From assembly GCF_024757985.1 (NCBI RefSeq), contig NZ_CP103289.1, positions 806,001-870,000 of the forward strand: 64,000 nucleotides of DNA. The letters run 5' to 3'. Below are positions 7,911 to 16,967 of this stretch, piece after piece. The notes under the pieces are model-generated. The model saw only the letters and a program-made list of their open reading frames with translations, did no database searches and was not told the DNA's origin. Made by a program: the position numbers and the translations under genes. Source of the stretch: Cellulomonas sp. NS3. Lineage in GTDB: Bacteria; Actinomycetota; Actinomycetes; Actinomycetales; Cellulomonadaceae. Each line of letters starts with the position of its first letter. Positions within the stretch are counted from its first letter, which is position 1.

Positions 7911-8696
7911 TCAGATGGAGTCGGGTCGGTGGATGCTCTCGGCGCCACCATCGATGAAGATGACCTGCCCGGTGACGTGGGTGTTCTCCGCGCTGGCCAG
8001 CCAGGCCAGCAGCGCGGCCGGAGCCTCCGGCGGTGCGGCCGGTCCGTTCAGCGGTGACGGCGCACCTGCATCGAGCGTGGCGCGGCCCTCTGCCGTGGCC
8101 AGGACCGGGACGGTCATCGGGGTGGCGGTGACGCCGGGGGCGACGGCGTTGAGTGCTATGCCCGCACCGGCCCAGTGCGCGGTCGGGGCCTGGGCACGGA
8201 CCCAGCGGGCCAGGGCGTACTTCGACGTCGTGTAGATGGGGCTGCCCCCCGACGCGTTGAGCGTCGTGCCGATCCGCTCAGCTTCCCGGCGTGCTCCGGG
8301 CTCGTCGCCCGCCATCAGACGCTCGAACAGTGCGTCGTCCGTCTCCTGGATGGCGGCGATCGAGGAGACCACCACGGCCCGCGGGGCCGCGGACCGGGCG
8401 AGCAGGTGATGGAGCCCCTCGACTGCGGCCGTGGCGCCGAAGTAGTTGACGCTGAGGGTCACCGGGCTGGGCGCGACGAGACCGGCTACGGCGATGACGG
8501 CATCGACATGACCGCCGCTCGCCGCCGAGACCTGCTCGACCAGGGTTGCGCGTCCCTCGTCCGTGCTGAGGTCTGCAGCGACGTCGGAGCCTCGCAGGTC
8601 GACTCCGATGACCCGCTGCCCCTCCGCGCGCAGACGCGCTGCGGTCGCCTTCCCGATCCCGGACGCGGCCCCGGTGATCACCGTTGTCCTGGTCAT
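7911..8696 (-). CDS. Short-chain dehydrogenase/reductase
   Basis: A 261-residue classical SDR. The cofactor motif is TGAASGIG near the N-terminus (TTVITGAASGIGKATAARLR), the catalytic serine lies in VVVSSIAAI, and YTTSKYALARW supplies the Tyr-x3-Lys pair. The insertion between the Ser and Tyr motifs is longer than usual, as in 3-alpha-hydroxysteroid or carveol-dehydrogenase-like SDRs. The ATG at 8696 overlaps the exporter stop by 4 bp (ATGA), indicating translational coupling. It probably oxidises or reduces an alcohol intermediate of this locus. Confidence 0.86.
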   Translation of the reverse strand: MTRTTVITGAASGIGKATAARLRAEGQRVIGVDLRGSDVAADLSTDEGRATLVEQVSAASGGHVDAVIAVAGLVAPSPVTLSVNYFGATAAVEGLHHLLARSAAPRAVVVSSIAAIQETDDALFERLMAGDEPGARREAERIGTTLNASGGSPIYTTSKYALARWVRAQAPTAHWAGAGIALNAVAPGVTATPMTVPVLATAEGRATLDAGAPSPLNGPAAPPEAPAALLAWLASAENTHVTGQVIFIDGGAESIHRPDSI

Positions 8697-10165
8697 GCCT
8701 CTCCTCGTGCTCCGGTGACGACAGCCCGGCGGGGCAGGAACAGCGCTGCGGCCGCGCCGGCCAGGGTGAGCACGCCGGCGGCGATGCACGTGGCCCGCAT
8801 GCCCTCCAGGGAGACTGCGTCCGCCGATCCAGCGGCCTGCGGGTCGCTGAACAGGGTCAGCACGGCGATCAGCACCGCGATGCCGGCGGCCCCACCGAGC
8901 TGCTGGAGGGTGTTCAGCACGGCGCTGCCGTGCGTATACAGGCTCTCCGGCAGAGAGCCCATGGCCAGGGTGAACAGCGGGGTCCACATGAACGCCATAC
9001 CGATGCTGATCAGCAAGTGCAGGGCCAAGATGGCCGCGATGGGGGTGTCGGTGGTCGCGGTGCTGAGCACCCACCAGGCAGCGGTAGCCAGGACCGCGCC
9101 GAAGGTGATGAGTGTGCGAGGTCCGGCCTGCTCGTAGAACCGGCCGACCGCAGCCGCGGTGATCGCAATCGCCGCGCCCCCGGGGATCAGGAGCAGCCCG
9201 GTCTCGAACGCGCCCAGGCCCAGGGCCTCCTGCAGCAGCAGGGGGAGCACGACATTGACGCCGAACGCGGTCATCACCAGCAGCAGGAAGATGCACGTGG
9301 ACAGACTGAAGTTGCGGTGCTTGAAGACCCTCATGTCCAGCAGCGCCGCGTCCCGGCGCTGCAGTCGCTGCTGGCGCAACACGAAGGCCCCGATCCCCAG
9401 CACACCGACCAGCAGGGCGCTCAGGGCGACCGTCCGTGCGGGCCCGCCGTGGGCCTCTGCCACCGTCGACAGCCCGTAGAGCACGGCACCGAAGCCGATC
9501 GCGGCAAGAACCAACGAAGCGAGGTCGATCCGGACCGGCGCGGGCGTCGTGATGTTGCGCATCTTCCAGCCACCGATCACCAAGGCCAGCACGGCCAGCG
9601 GCAGGACGAGCAGGAAGTTCCACCGCCAGTTCAGCTGCGCGACGACGATCCCCGAGACGGCCGGACTGATCGCTCCCGCGACAGCCGGGACGGCCGTGGT
9701 CACCGCCATCATCTGCCCGCGCCGCCCCTGCGGCGCCAGGCGGAACGCCGTCGTGGTGAGCAGCGGCAGCAAGATCGCGGTGCCGACCGCCTGGGTGACG
9801 CGCCCGACCAGCAGCACCTCGAAGGTCGGGGCCACAGCCGCGATCGCCGTTCCCAGGGCGAACAAGGCCATCGTGACGATGAACAACGGGCGCATCGCGA
9901 AGCGCTGCATCAGGAAGCCCGTCGCCGGGATGACGACGGCCATGGTGAGGGCGTAGGCGGTCGTCAACCACTGCCCGACGGCCGCGCTGACCGCCAGGTC
10001 GTCCATGACCTGCGGCAGAGCGACACCCATCACCAGCTCGCTGAGGACCATGACGAAGGCGCCCAGGGCCAGGACGGCGATGACGACGACCTCGTCACGG
10101 GCCAGGCGCTCCTTCGGTGCGCCCAGCGGGGACACGACCAGGGTCGGGTCGAGTGTCTGGCTCAT
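8693..10165 (-). CDS. MFS drug/H+ antiporter, DHA2 (14-TM) family
   Basis: A 490-residue major facilitator with about fourteen hydrophobic helices, the DHA2 count. Features include the motif-A-like loop GFLMQRFAMRPLFIV, the motif-C-like helix NWRWNFLLVLPLAVLALVIG, and a basic C-terminus. It probably exports a toxic substrate or intermediate across the cytoplasmic membrane. It is the first gene of the leftward operon and faces the TetR gene across about 125 bp that contain three CTCCGTTTCG repeats, the usual layout for a TetR-controlled efflux locus. Confidence 0.86.
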   Translation of the reverse strand: MSQTLDPTLVVSPLGAPKERLARDEVVVIAVLALGAFVMVLSELVMGVALPQVMDDLAVSAAVGQWLTTAYALTMAVVIPATGFLMQRFAMRPLFIVTMALFALGTAIAAVAPTFEVLLVGRVTQAVGTAILLPLLTTTAFRLAPQGRRGQMMAVTTAVPAVAGAISPAVSGIVVAQLNWRWNFLLVLPLAVLALVIGGWKMRNITTPAPVRIDLASLVLAAIGFGAVLYGLSTVAEAHGGPARTVALSALLVGVLGIGAFVLRQQRLQRRDAALLDMRVFKHRNFSLSTCIFLLLVMTAFGVNVVLPLLLQEALGLGAFETGLLLIPGGAAIAITAAAVGRFYEQAGPRTLITFGAVLATAAWWVLSTATTDTPIAAILALHLLISIGMAFMWTPLFTLAMGSLPESLYTHGSAVLNTLQQLGGAAGIAVLIAVLTLFSDPQAAGSADAVSLEGMRATCIAAGVLTLAGAAAALFLPRRAVVTGARGEA

Positions 10166-10204
10166 GTACGAGGCCTCGAGATCGTCGAAGATGGACGGAG
10201 GGCA

Positions 10205-10272
10205 TCTCCGTTTCGCCTCCGCGAGCCTAAGGAGGGTGCCTCCGTTTCGTCAAGGAGGTAGTCTCCGTTTCG
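10205..10272. promoter_or_regulatory. Triple CTCCGTTTCG direct repeat, candidate TetR operator
   Basis: The 10-11 bp motif [T/C]CTCCGTTTCG begins at 10205, 10239 and 10262, inside the divergent MFS/TetR intergenic region. A short inverted repeat GGAGG-GTG-CCTCC (10231-10243) overlaps the second copy. The position suits binding by the adjacent TetR protein. Confidence 0.55.
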
Positions 10273-10292
10273 TCGACGAGAGGGATGTGACC

Positions 10293-10895
10293 GTGACTAC
10301 TGCAGCAGGCGCTTCGACCAGGACGCGCGCGGACAAGCAGCGCAACCGCACGCACATCCTCGAAGTCGCCGAGGACTTCTTCGGCGAACAGGGCGTCGGC
10401 GGTTCTCTGGATGCCATCGCCAAGCGAGCCGGCGTCGGGCCCGGCACGCTCTACCGGCACTTCCCGAACCGCGAAGCGCTCCTAGCCGCTCTGCTGCAGG
10501 CCCGCTACGACGAGCTGTTCGCCCGCCGTGACAGCATCCGCCGCGAGCAGAGCAACCCCGGCGTGGCTCTCGAGCTCTGGCTCGAGGCGCTCAGCGAGTA
10601 CGTCACGGCCTTCGACGGACTGCCCGATCCCCTGCGGGTCGCGTTGTCGGAGAAGTCGTCCCCGCTGGCGATGAGCTGCGAGCACTTCCTCACCGCGACT
10701 GGGGAGTTCCTCGCCGCGGCGCAACAGGACGGCAGCGCCCGGCCATGGGTGCGCAGTCGCGATCTGGTCCTGAGCGTGCTGGCCACCGCATGGGTGCGTG
10801 GCGCCGCTCTTGCTGACGATTCCTCGGCCCAGGCCCTGTCCGCCCTTCAGCGGACGGGATGGCAGACCCCCACCCCAAGCGCACCGCAGTCGTAG
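10293..10895 (+). CDS. TetR/AcrR-family regulator
   Basis: A roughly 200-residue regulator with an N-terminal TetR helix-turn-helix: RTHILEVAEDFFGEQGVGGS, then LDAIAKRAGVGPGTLYRHFP. The C-terminal ligand domain resembles the TetR_C-type helical bundle of proteins that repress divergent exporters. GTG at 10293 has the better-spaced purine-rich RBS; GTG at 10287 is an in-frame alternative. It most likely represses the MFS-SDR-flavin reductase-monooxygenase operon through the repeats at 10205-10272. The inducer is unknown. Confidence 0.85.
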   Translation: MTTAAGASTRTRADKQRNRTHILEVAEDFFGEQGVGGSLDAIAKRAGVGPGTLYRHFPNREALLAALLQARYDELFARRDSIRREQSNPGVALELWLEALSEYVTAFDGLPDPLRVALSEKSSPLAMSCEHFLTATGEFLAAAQQDGSARPWVRSRDLVLSVLATAWVRGAALADDSSAQALSALQRTGWQTPTPSAPQS

Positions 10896-10953
10896 CCAGC
10901 ACGCCGGTCGGGGGCGATGCTGCGCAGAGGGCCACGTGACAGATCACTGCGCG

Positions 10954-10985
10954 GTGTACTTAAACGAAGGTTTCGGTACATGTAC
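10954..10985 (+). repeat. Cassette-boundary palindrome, copy 3
   Basis: Core AA followed by GG (AAGG variant); the right arm has TTTCGGTAC. Full CATGTAC tail. Confidence 0.87.
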
Positions 10986-11055
10986 CGAGGCGCGCCGCGC
11001 CGACGGACTCGGAGGTCGTTGGATCGGGTCGAGTTCGCGTTGGCCGACGGCGCGT

Positions 11056-11089
11056 CACACCCCCGCATCGACCGGTGCGCGGGGGTGTG
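11056..11089 (-). terminator. Terminator-like hairpin after the GH3 gene
   Basis: Stem CACACCCCCGC (11056-11066) pairs with GCGGGGGTGTG (11079-11089). It lies 11 bp beyond the beta-glucosidase stop codon on the reverse strand. Confidence 0.7.
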
Positions 11090-11099
11090 GGTGTGTGGG

Positions 11100-13358
11100 T
11101 CAGGCGGTGGTGGCGAACGTGGCGGTGAGCTGCACGGTGGAGTCGCTGCCGATGCCGACGTCGAAGGTGGTGGCGTCGACGATGAAGTCGCGGGCGGCGG
11201 CGTTCCAGTAGCGCAGTTCGTCGGGTCCGATCTCGAACTGGACGGTCCGGGCTTCGCCGGCGCCAATGTGGAGGCGCTGGAAGCCCTTGAGCTCGCGCAC
11301 GGGGCGTGCAGCGGCGCCGTGGCGTTGGTGGATGTAAAGCTGGGCGACCTCGTCGCCGGCCCGGTCGCCGGTGTTGGTGACGGTGATGGATGCGGTGAGG
11401 TGCCCGTCGCGGGACACCGTCTCCCGGCTCAGCGTGAGGTCGGAGTAGGTGAACGTCCCGTAGCTGAGCCCGTGTCCGAACGGGAACAGGGGGGTGCTCT
11501 CCTCGTCCCAGTACCGCTTGCCCTGGTTTTGGGGTTCGAACGAGGTGGTGTGGGAGTAGATCATCGGGACCTGGCCGACGGTCCGCGGCCAGGTGAAGGG
11601 CAGTTTGCCGCCGGGTGCGACGTCGCCGAGCAGGAGGTCGGCGACCGCGGCGCCGCCTTGGGTGCCGGGGTACCAGATGTCGAGGATTGCTGGGACGTTC
11701 TTGGCGGCCCACCGCAGGTCGAGCGGGCGACCGTTCATGACGAGCAGCACGACGGGCGTGCCGGTCGCGGAGACCGCGTGGAGCAGCTCGAGCTGGCGGC
11801 CTGGGAGCTCGAGGGAGGACCGCGAGGCGGCCTCGCCGATCATGCCGTGCCACTCGCCGAGGACGAGGACGGCGACGTCGCTGGTGCGGGCGAGCTCGAC
11901 GGCGCGCTGCAGCTCGGCGTCGTCGTCGAACCCCTCGGGGTCGGGGTTGGCGTTGCCGGGAAACATCTCGAACATGGAGGGGAAGGTGCGCTGCGCGGGG
12001 CGCACGCCGGGGGCGTAGCGGACCTCGGCCTGGTCGCCGAGCCGGTCGCGGAGCCCGGCGAGGACGGTCACGGTCTCGTCGAGGTTGTAGTCGAAGACCC
12101 AAGGGCCGAGGGTGTCGCGCTTGGAGTCGGCGAGCGGGCCGAGGACTGCGACGCTGCGCAGCTGCTCGGCGTTCAGCGGCAGGAGGGTGCCCTCGTTGCG
12201 CAGCAGGACGGCGGAGCGCTGGGCGGCCTCGCGGGCAACCTGGCGGTGCGCGGGGTCGGCGAGCACGGTGCGGGCGTGGTCTTCGTCGACGTACGGGTCG
12301 TCGAACAGGCCGAGGCGGAGCTTGACCTCGAGGATCCGCCGGACGCAGGCGTCCACGGCCTCGATGCTGACGGCACCGGACTCGACGGCCTCGGGCAAGT
12401 GGGCGTACGCGGGGTCGCTGATCGCCATCTCGAGGTCCAGGCCAGCGTCGGCGGCGCGGGCCGCAGCGTCGGTGAGGTCGGAGGCGAAGCCGTGGGTGAC
12501 GAGGTTGCGCACGGCGTTGGCGTCGCTGACTAGGAAGCCGTTGAAGCCCCACTGGTTGCGCAGCACCTCGGTGAGCAGCCACCGGTTGCCGGTGGCGGGC
12601 ACGCCGTTGAGCGGCATGTACGCGGTCATGATGTTGCCGGCCCCGGCGTCGATCGCGGCCTTGAACGGGGGAAGGTAGATGTTCCAGAGCTGCTGGTCGG
12701 ACAGGTCGACCTCGTCGTAGTCCCGCCCGCCGATCGCGGCGCCGTACCCGGCGAAGTGCTTGGGGCCGGCGACGACGCGCTCGGGGGTGCCGAGCTGGTC
12801 GCCCTGGAAGCCGCGGACCTGCGCGGCGGCGACGGCAGAGCCGAGGTAGGGGTCCTCGCCGGCGCCCTCGACGATGCGGCCCCAGCGGGGGTCGCGGGCG
12901 ATGTCGACCATCGGCGCGAACGTCCAGTGGATGCCGACGGCGCGTGCCTCGCGGGCGGCGACGGCCTGGCCGCGCTCGATCGTCTCGGGGTCCCAGGACG
13001 CGGCCAGCGCGATGGGCACGGGCAGGATGGTGCGCAGCCCGTGGATGACGTCGAACCCGAACAGCGCCGGGATGCCCTGGCGGCTGCCCTCGACGGTGAG
13101 CCGCTGCAGGCGGTTGGTCTCGGCCGGGTCGGTGACGAAGAGCAGGGACCCGGCTTCGCCGCGTTCCAGGGCGTCCTCCACCTCGCCGCGCTTCTGCGGC
13201 ATGTCGCCGACGGTGCCTTCGCCCTCGGGGAGGTTGAACTTGAAGTACTGGGTGAGCTGGCCGGCCTTCTCCGCGAGCGTCATGTCGACGAGGAGCTCCT
13301 CGACGCGGGCGCGGATCGCCGGGTCATCGAGGCCACGGGGGTTCTGGGTGACGGTCAT
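11100..13358 (-). CDS. Glycoside hydrolase family 3 beta-glucosidase (BglX-like)
   Basis: A 752-residue GH3 enzyme that releases terminal beta-linked sugars. The N-terminal catalytic domain shows AGPKHFAGYGAAIGGRDYDE and the nucleophile Asp in GFNGFLVSDANAV. The second domain contains the acid/base region (VLGEWHGMIGEAASRSSLEL). A fibronectin-III-like domain (SITVTNTGDRAGDEVAQLYI) closes the protein. No signal peptide precedes MTVTQNPRGLDD, so it acts in the cytoplasm on imported oligosaccharides or glycosides. It is the last gene of a leftward run with the sulfatase and FGE genes, suggesting release of sugars after desulfation. Confidence 0.9.
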   Translation of the reverse strand: MTVTQNPRGLDDPAIRARVEELLVDMTLAEKAGQLTQYFKFNLPEGEGTVGDMPQKRGEVEDALERGEAGSLLFVTDPAETNRLQRLTVEGSRQGIPALFGFDVIHGLRTILPVPIALAASWDPETIERGQAVAAREARAVGIHWTFAPMVDIARDPRWGRIVEGAGEDPYLGSAVAAAQVRGFQGDQLGTPERVVAGPKHFAGYGAAIGGRDYDEVDLSDQQLWNIYLPPFKAAIDAGAGNIMTAYMPLNGVPATGNRWLLTEVLRNQWGFNGFLVSDANAVRNLVTHGFASDLTDAAARAADAGLDLEMAISDPAYAHLPEAVESGAVSIEAVDACVRRILEVKLRLGLFDDPYVDEDHARTVLADPAHRQVAREAAQRSAVLLRNEGTLLPLNAEQLRSVAVLGPLADSKRDTLGPWVFDYNLDETVTVLAGLRDRLGDQAEVRYAPGVRPAQRTFPSMFEMFPGNANPDPEGFDDDAELQRAVELARTSDVAVLVLGEWHGMIGEAASRSSLELPGRQLELLHAVSATGTPVVLLVMNGRPLDLRWAAKNVPAILDIWYPGTQGGAAVADLLLGDVAPGGKLPFTWPRTVGQVPMIYSHTTSFEPQNQGKRYWDEESTPLFPFGHGLSYGTFTYSDLTLSRETVSRDGHLTASITVTNTGDRAGDEVAQLYIHQRHGAAARPVRELKGFQRLHIGAGEARTVQFEIGPDELRYWNAAARDFIVDATTFDVGIGSDSTVQLTATFATTA

Positions 13359-13505
13359 GTCGGTCCTTCCAGGAGAGGGGAGTGGGCGAGCCGCGGTCAA
13401 CGGACGTGGTGATGGGCACGATCACCACCGCCCCGTAGATGCTTGTGTTGCCAGCAACCCGCAGGAGCAGCGGCCTGAGCGTCCCGACTCGGGCCGCTGG
13501 CCGCG

Positions 13506-14462
13506 TCAGGCCGTTGGCAGAGCGGCTGTGCGGAAGCCGCAGTTGCTGCTGGAGGAGTCGGGGCTGTTCCCGGTGCGAGCGGCGACCCGGTATCGGGTGC
13601 AGTACGAGTCGTGGCAGAGGAAGGATCCGCCGCGGGTGACTCGGCCGCGTCCGATGGTGGGGCCCTGGGGGTCGTTGCCGGGGGAGGAGGTGTAGTACCG
13701 GGGCAGGAACCAGTCGGCGCACCATTCCCAGACGTTGCCTGACATCTCGTACAGCGCGAAGTCGTTGGGCGGGTAGCTGCGGACGGGACAGGTTCCGGTG
13801 TATCCGTCCTCGGCGGTGTCGTGTGTCGGGAACTGGCCCTGCCAGATGTTGCACAGGTGCTCCCCGCTGGGCCCGAGGAGGTCGTCCCCCCAGGGGAAGC
13901 GGCGTCCGGCATGGCCGCCGCGTGCGCCGTACTCCCACTCGGCCTCGGTGGGTAGGCGTCGACCTGCCCAGCGTGCGTACGCGCGCGCGTCGTCGTGAGA
14001 GACGTGGACGACCGGATGGTCGGGGGTGTCCTGCCAGTTGGAGCCGGGTCCGGCGGGGTGTGCCCAGTCGGCTCCCACGACGTCGAGCCACCAGGTGGCT
14101 CGTGGAGCAGCGCCGCGCACGACGGCGCTCGGGTGCTTGTGCAGGTGGAACACCGCGGACGAGCCGTACGTCTCGGCGTCGGTGCGGTGCCCGGTGTCGG
14201 CGACGAACGCGGCGAACTGCTCGGCCGTGACGGTCGTGGTGTCCATCCGGAACGGGCTGACCGTGACGTCGTGGAGCAGGTGCTCACCGTCGGTGGGGAA
14301 GCCCTCCCCGAACGGGTCACCCATCGTGAACGTCCCGCCCGGGATCCCGACATCCTCGTGCTCCGGGTGACCGGTGAACGGACCCGGCGTGACCGGGGGG
14401 CGCGCGGGGACGGTCGCCGCGTGCTCTCCGCGGCTGCCGGGACCGCAGCACGGGCTACTCAC
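13506..14462 (-). CDS. Formylglycine-generating enzyme (sulfatase-activating)
   Basis: A roughly 318-residue SUMF1/EgtB/PvdO-fold enzyme that converts the active-site cysteine of type I sulfatases to formylglycine. Family signatures are GGTFTMGD, RRLPTEAEWEYGARGG, FALYEMSGNVWEWCADWF and GRVTRGGSFLCH. Both cysteines of the copper-binding pair are present in LCHDSYC, followed by RYRVAARTGN, so it is a genuine FGE and not just a fold relative. GTG at 14462 overlaps the stop of the upstream sulfatase gene by a few bases, indicating translational coupling; other starts within the leader are possible. Its obvious client is the adjacent CLPSR sulfatase. Confidence 0.88.
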   Translation of the reverse strand: MSSPCCGPGSRGEHAATVPARPPVTPGPFTGHPEHEDVGIPGGTFTMGDPFGEGFPTDGEHLLHDVTVSPFRMDTTTVTAEQFAAFVADTGHRTDAETYGSSAVFHLHKHPSAVVRGAAPRATWWLDVVGADWAHPAGPGSNWQDTPDHPVVHVSHDDARAYARWAGRRLPTEAEWEYGARGGHAGRRFPWGDDLLGPSGEHLCNIWQGQFPTHDTAEDGYTGTCPVRSYPPNDFALYEMSGNVWEWCADWFLPRYYTSSPGNDPQGPTIGRGRVTRGGSFLCHDSYCTRYRVAARTGNSPDSSSSNCGFRTAALPTA

Positions 14463-16104
14463 GGCTGGCCGCCACTGCCTCGGCGTCGTCGACGAGCTCG
14501 GGGACACCGGCCCGCTCTGCCTTCTCGGCCGCCGGCTGGTCCGTGGACGCCGAGCGGCTCGCCTCGATCATCGCGATGAACCTCTCCTTCTCCTCGGGGG
14601 TGTGCGGCTGGTTCTGTGCGTGCCAGGAGACGGGGCTCGCGGCGTTGTCGGGATGCAGGCGGCGGTTCAGGTCGTCGGCGAGGTGCGAGCGGCCGGTGGC
14701 GCGCAGGTGGGCCATGTAATCCTCCGGGTCGTTGTACAGCCGGGGCCCCACCTGCAGGGACTGCTGCATTGGGTCCGGGAGTGCACCCGGGGTGCCCGCG
14801 TAGTGGTGCCACCACTCGCTGAGCCGTCCACGCATGGCGTCGAGCAGCTGGGGCTGGGTGTCCTTGAGGTCGTGGGTGAGGTACGGGTCGTTGGTGACGT
14901 CGTACAGCGACTCCCACTCGGCGCGGAACGAGCCGGGGTGCAGGGTCTTGATGTACAGGTGGTCGCGGGTGCGCACGGCCCGCTGGTAGGTGTGGGCGCC
15001 GTGGCCCCACACGAGGTAGTCGCGGGAGGGGATGGCCTGCCCGTGCAGCGCCGGCGCGAACGAGGTGCCTTGCCAGCGGCTGGGGACGTCGATGTCGAGC
15101 AGGTCGAGGATGGTCGGGGCCAGGTCGATGTTGTACAGCAGGGCGTCGTTGCGCCGGTGCTCGAGCTGGCGGTCGGTGATGCCGGGCCAGAAGATGATGA
15201 GCGGCAGGTGGTGGACCGGCTCGCTGGCCAGCCCGTGCTCGGCGTAGAGCCCGAGCTCGCCGAAGGACTCGCCGTGGTCGGAGCTGACGATGATCGCGAC
15301 GTCGTCGGCGAGGCCGAGGTCGGCGATGGCGCGCCGCAGGCGGCCGAACTCGGTGTCCCAGAAGTGGATCCCGCCGTCGTACCCGTTGATGAGCTTCTCG
15401 AAGTCCGCGCGGGTGCGGATCTCCTCGGGCATGTTGTACGGCACGCGGGAGGTCTGCGGGCGGACGCTGTAGTGCAGGTCGAGGGCGGACCGAGGACCGT
15501 AGATCTCGGCGTGAGCGTCGATGGCGTCCTGGTCCGGCCAGGCGGGTGCAGGTCCGGCGGCGGCTGCGGCGTCGGTCCACTCGGGCGCCTGGAGGTAGTC
15601 GGTGTGGGGGTCCCAGTAGGTCAGGTGCAGGTACCAGTCGTCGGTGTCGGTGTGACGGCTGATCCAGTCGATCGCGGCGTCGGTGACGGCGTCGGCGGGC
15701 TCGTCGCCGACCTCGGGGGTCGAGCGCACGCTCTCGCGGAAGTTGCCGAGGAAGAAGTGGGCGCGGTGCCGCTCGGCGAAGGAGGAGACCGACGAGGTCA
15801 GGCACCCGTTCTGGCCGAGGATCTGGCCGAGCAGGGGCCGGTCGTAGGCCGGTCCGTGGCCTGCGTCGAGGCGGTAGCGCGCGTCGAGCCCGAAGTGGCC
15901 GACCACTCCGTTGGTGATGCCGAACTGCCCGCTGGTCAGGGCCGTGCGGGAGGGCAGGCAGGGGGAGTCCGAGCAGTAGTAGCTCTCGAACACCACGCTG
16001 TCCTGCGCCATGGCGTCCAGGTTCGGTGTGATGTCGCGGGGGTACCCGTAGGCCCCTGTGTGGTCCGGGCGCAGGGAGTCGACGTCGACGTAGATGATCT
16101 TCAT
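14455..16104 (-). CDS. Type I sulfatase (formylglycine-dependent)
   Basis: A 549-residue alkaline-phosphatase-superfamily sulfatase. The N-terminus (MKIIYVDVDSLRPDHTGAYG) holds the metal-binding aspartates, and the signature SPCLPSRTALTSG contains the Cys converted to formylglycine. IVSSDHGESFGELGLYAEHG provides further metal and sulfate ligands. No signal peptide is seen, so desulfation should be cytoplasmic, matching the GPH importer and cytoplasmic GH3 of the same segment. The substrate is probably a sulfated sugar or glycan fragment, but the exact molecule cannot be told. The gene overlaps the downstream FGE gene that should activate it. Confidence 0.89.
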   Translation of the reverse strand: MKIIYVDVDSLRPDHTGAYGYPRDITPNLDAMAQDSVVFESYYCSDSPCLPSRTALTSGQFGITNGVVGHFGLDARYRLDAGHGPAYDRPLLGQILGQNGCLTSSVSSFAERHRAHFFLGNFRESVRSTPEVGDEPADAVTDAAIDWISRHTDTDDWYLHLTYWDPHTDYLQAPEWTDAAAAAGPAPAWPDQDAIDAHAEIYGPRSALDLHYSVRPQTSRVPYNMPEEIRTRADFEKLINGYDGGIHFWDTEFGRLRRAIADLGLADDVAIIVSSDHGESFGELGLYAEHGLASEPVHHLPLIIFWPGITDRQLEHRRNDALLYNIDLAPTILDLLDIDVPSRWQGTSFAPALHGQAIPSRDYLVWGHGAHTYQRAVRTRDHLYIKTLHPGSFRAEWESLYDVTNDPYLTHDLKDTQPQLLDAMRGRLSEWWHHYAGTPGALPDPMQQSLQVGPRLYNDPEDYMAHLRATGRSHLADDLNRRLHPDNAASPVSWHAQNQPHTPEEKERFIAMIEASRSASTDQPAAEKAERAGVPELVDDAEAVAASRE

Positions 16105-16228
16105 GGTCGGTCCTTCGGTCGAGAGCGGGAGATGAAAGCCGAGGGGGCGGCCCTGGCCGGGAGGGGCGCCCGGCGGAGGTGCGGTGCCGCGGGGCCGGTG
16201 GTCGGTGGGGGTCCGTAGCGGACGATGC

Positions 16229-16558
16229 TCAGCGCAGTGCGATGAGGAGGAGCCCGGCGCCGGCGCCGGCGCTGGTGGTCAGGGCGAGCTGCAGGAGCAG
16301 GGCCGCGTCTGGTAGCGGGTGCGTTCCGAGCCGCAGGCTGGTGCTGACGCGTCGGGCGCGGCGCCCGGCGAGCGTCCACATCACGGCCGCGGACGCCAGA
16401 CCGGCGATCCCCAGGGTGAGGGACCACGGGCCGAGCGTGGGCGGCAGCACGCGGAGTGCGACGGCCGCTCCCACGGCGATGGCCAGAACGGTGCGACGCC
16501 ACGCGAGAGCTGTGCGTTCGGGCTGCAGGCCCGGGTCGAACAGTCGCGGGGACGTCAT
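16229..16558 (-). CDS. DUF202 membrane protein
   Basis: A 109-residue protein with three predicted membrane helices and the DUF202 N-terminal signature LQPERTALAWRRTVLAIAVG. It overlaps the preceding DUF202/YidH-type gene by 4 bp, an arrangement common for this pair in actinobacteria. The function of the family is unknown. It lies between the sulfatase and PadR genes and may simply be carried along in this segment. Confidence 0.78.
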   Translation of the reverse strand: MTSPRLFDPGLQPERTALAWRRTVLAIAVGAAVALRVLPPTLGPWSLTLGIAGLASAAVMWTLAGRRARRVSTSLRLGTHPLPDAALLLQLALTTSAGAGAGLLLIALR

Positions 16559-16914
16559 CGCAGCACCACGCCGAGCGTGAGTGCGGCGGCCACCGCCGAG
16601 ATCCCGACGGCAACCGGCAGGGCGACCTTGGAGCCCGGCAGCGGTTCACTCTGGCGCAGTGCTCGCTCGACGGTCCCCCAGCTGACCCACGCCAGGATCG
16701 GCACGGCGAGCCCCAGAAGAAGGAGCAGGGTGGCCGCTGCGCGACGCAGGTCTGGCTGCATCGGCAGGGCGAGCGCCTCGAGCGCGACGCCGGCCGCGAC
16801 GAGGGCGAGGGCGGTGCGGATCCAGGCGAGGAACGTGCGCTCGTTCGCCAGCGTGAACCGTGGGTCAGGTTCCGAACCGGTCTCGTAGACCCACCGGGGG
16901 AAGCGGCGCGTCAT
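16555..16914 (-). CDS. YidH-like DUF202 membrane protein
   Basis: A 119-residue membrane protein with the YidH/DUF202 motif DPRFTLANERTFLAWIRTAL and three hydrophobic helices. ATG at 16914 (MTRRFPRWVYE) is preferred over the ATG at 16956 because family members start just before the RWVYE-type segment. It is translationally coupled (ATGA) to the second DUF202 gene. Function is unknown. Confidence 0.78.
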   Translation of the reverse strand: MTRRFPRWVYETGSEPDPRFTLANERTFLAWIRTALALVAAGVALEALALPMQPDLRRAAATLLLLLGLAVPILAWVSWGTVERALRQSEPLPGSKVALPVAVGISAVAAALTLGVVLR

Positions 16915-16967
16915 GAGTCGCGGGCTCTCGACATGGTGTCCTCCTGATGCGTGCATGGCGTGAGGAC

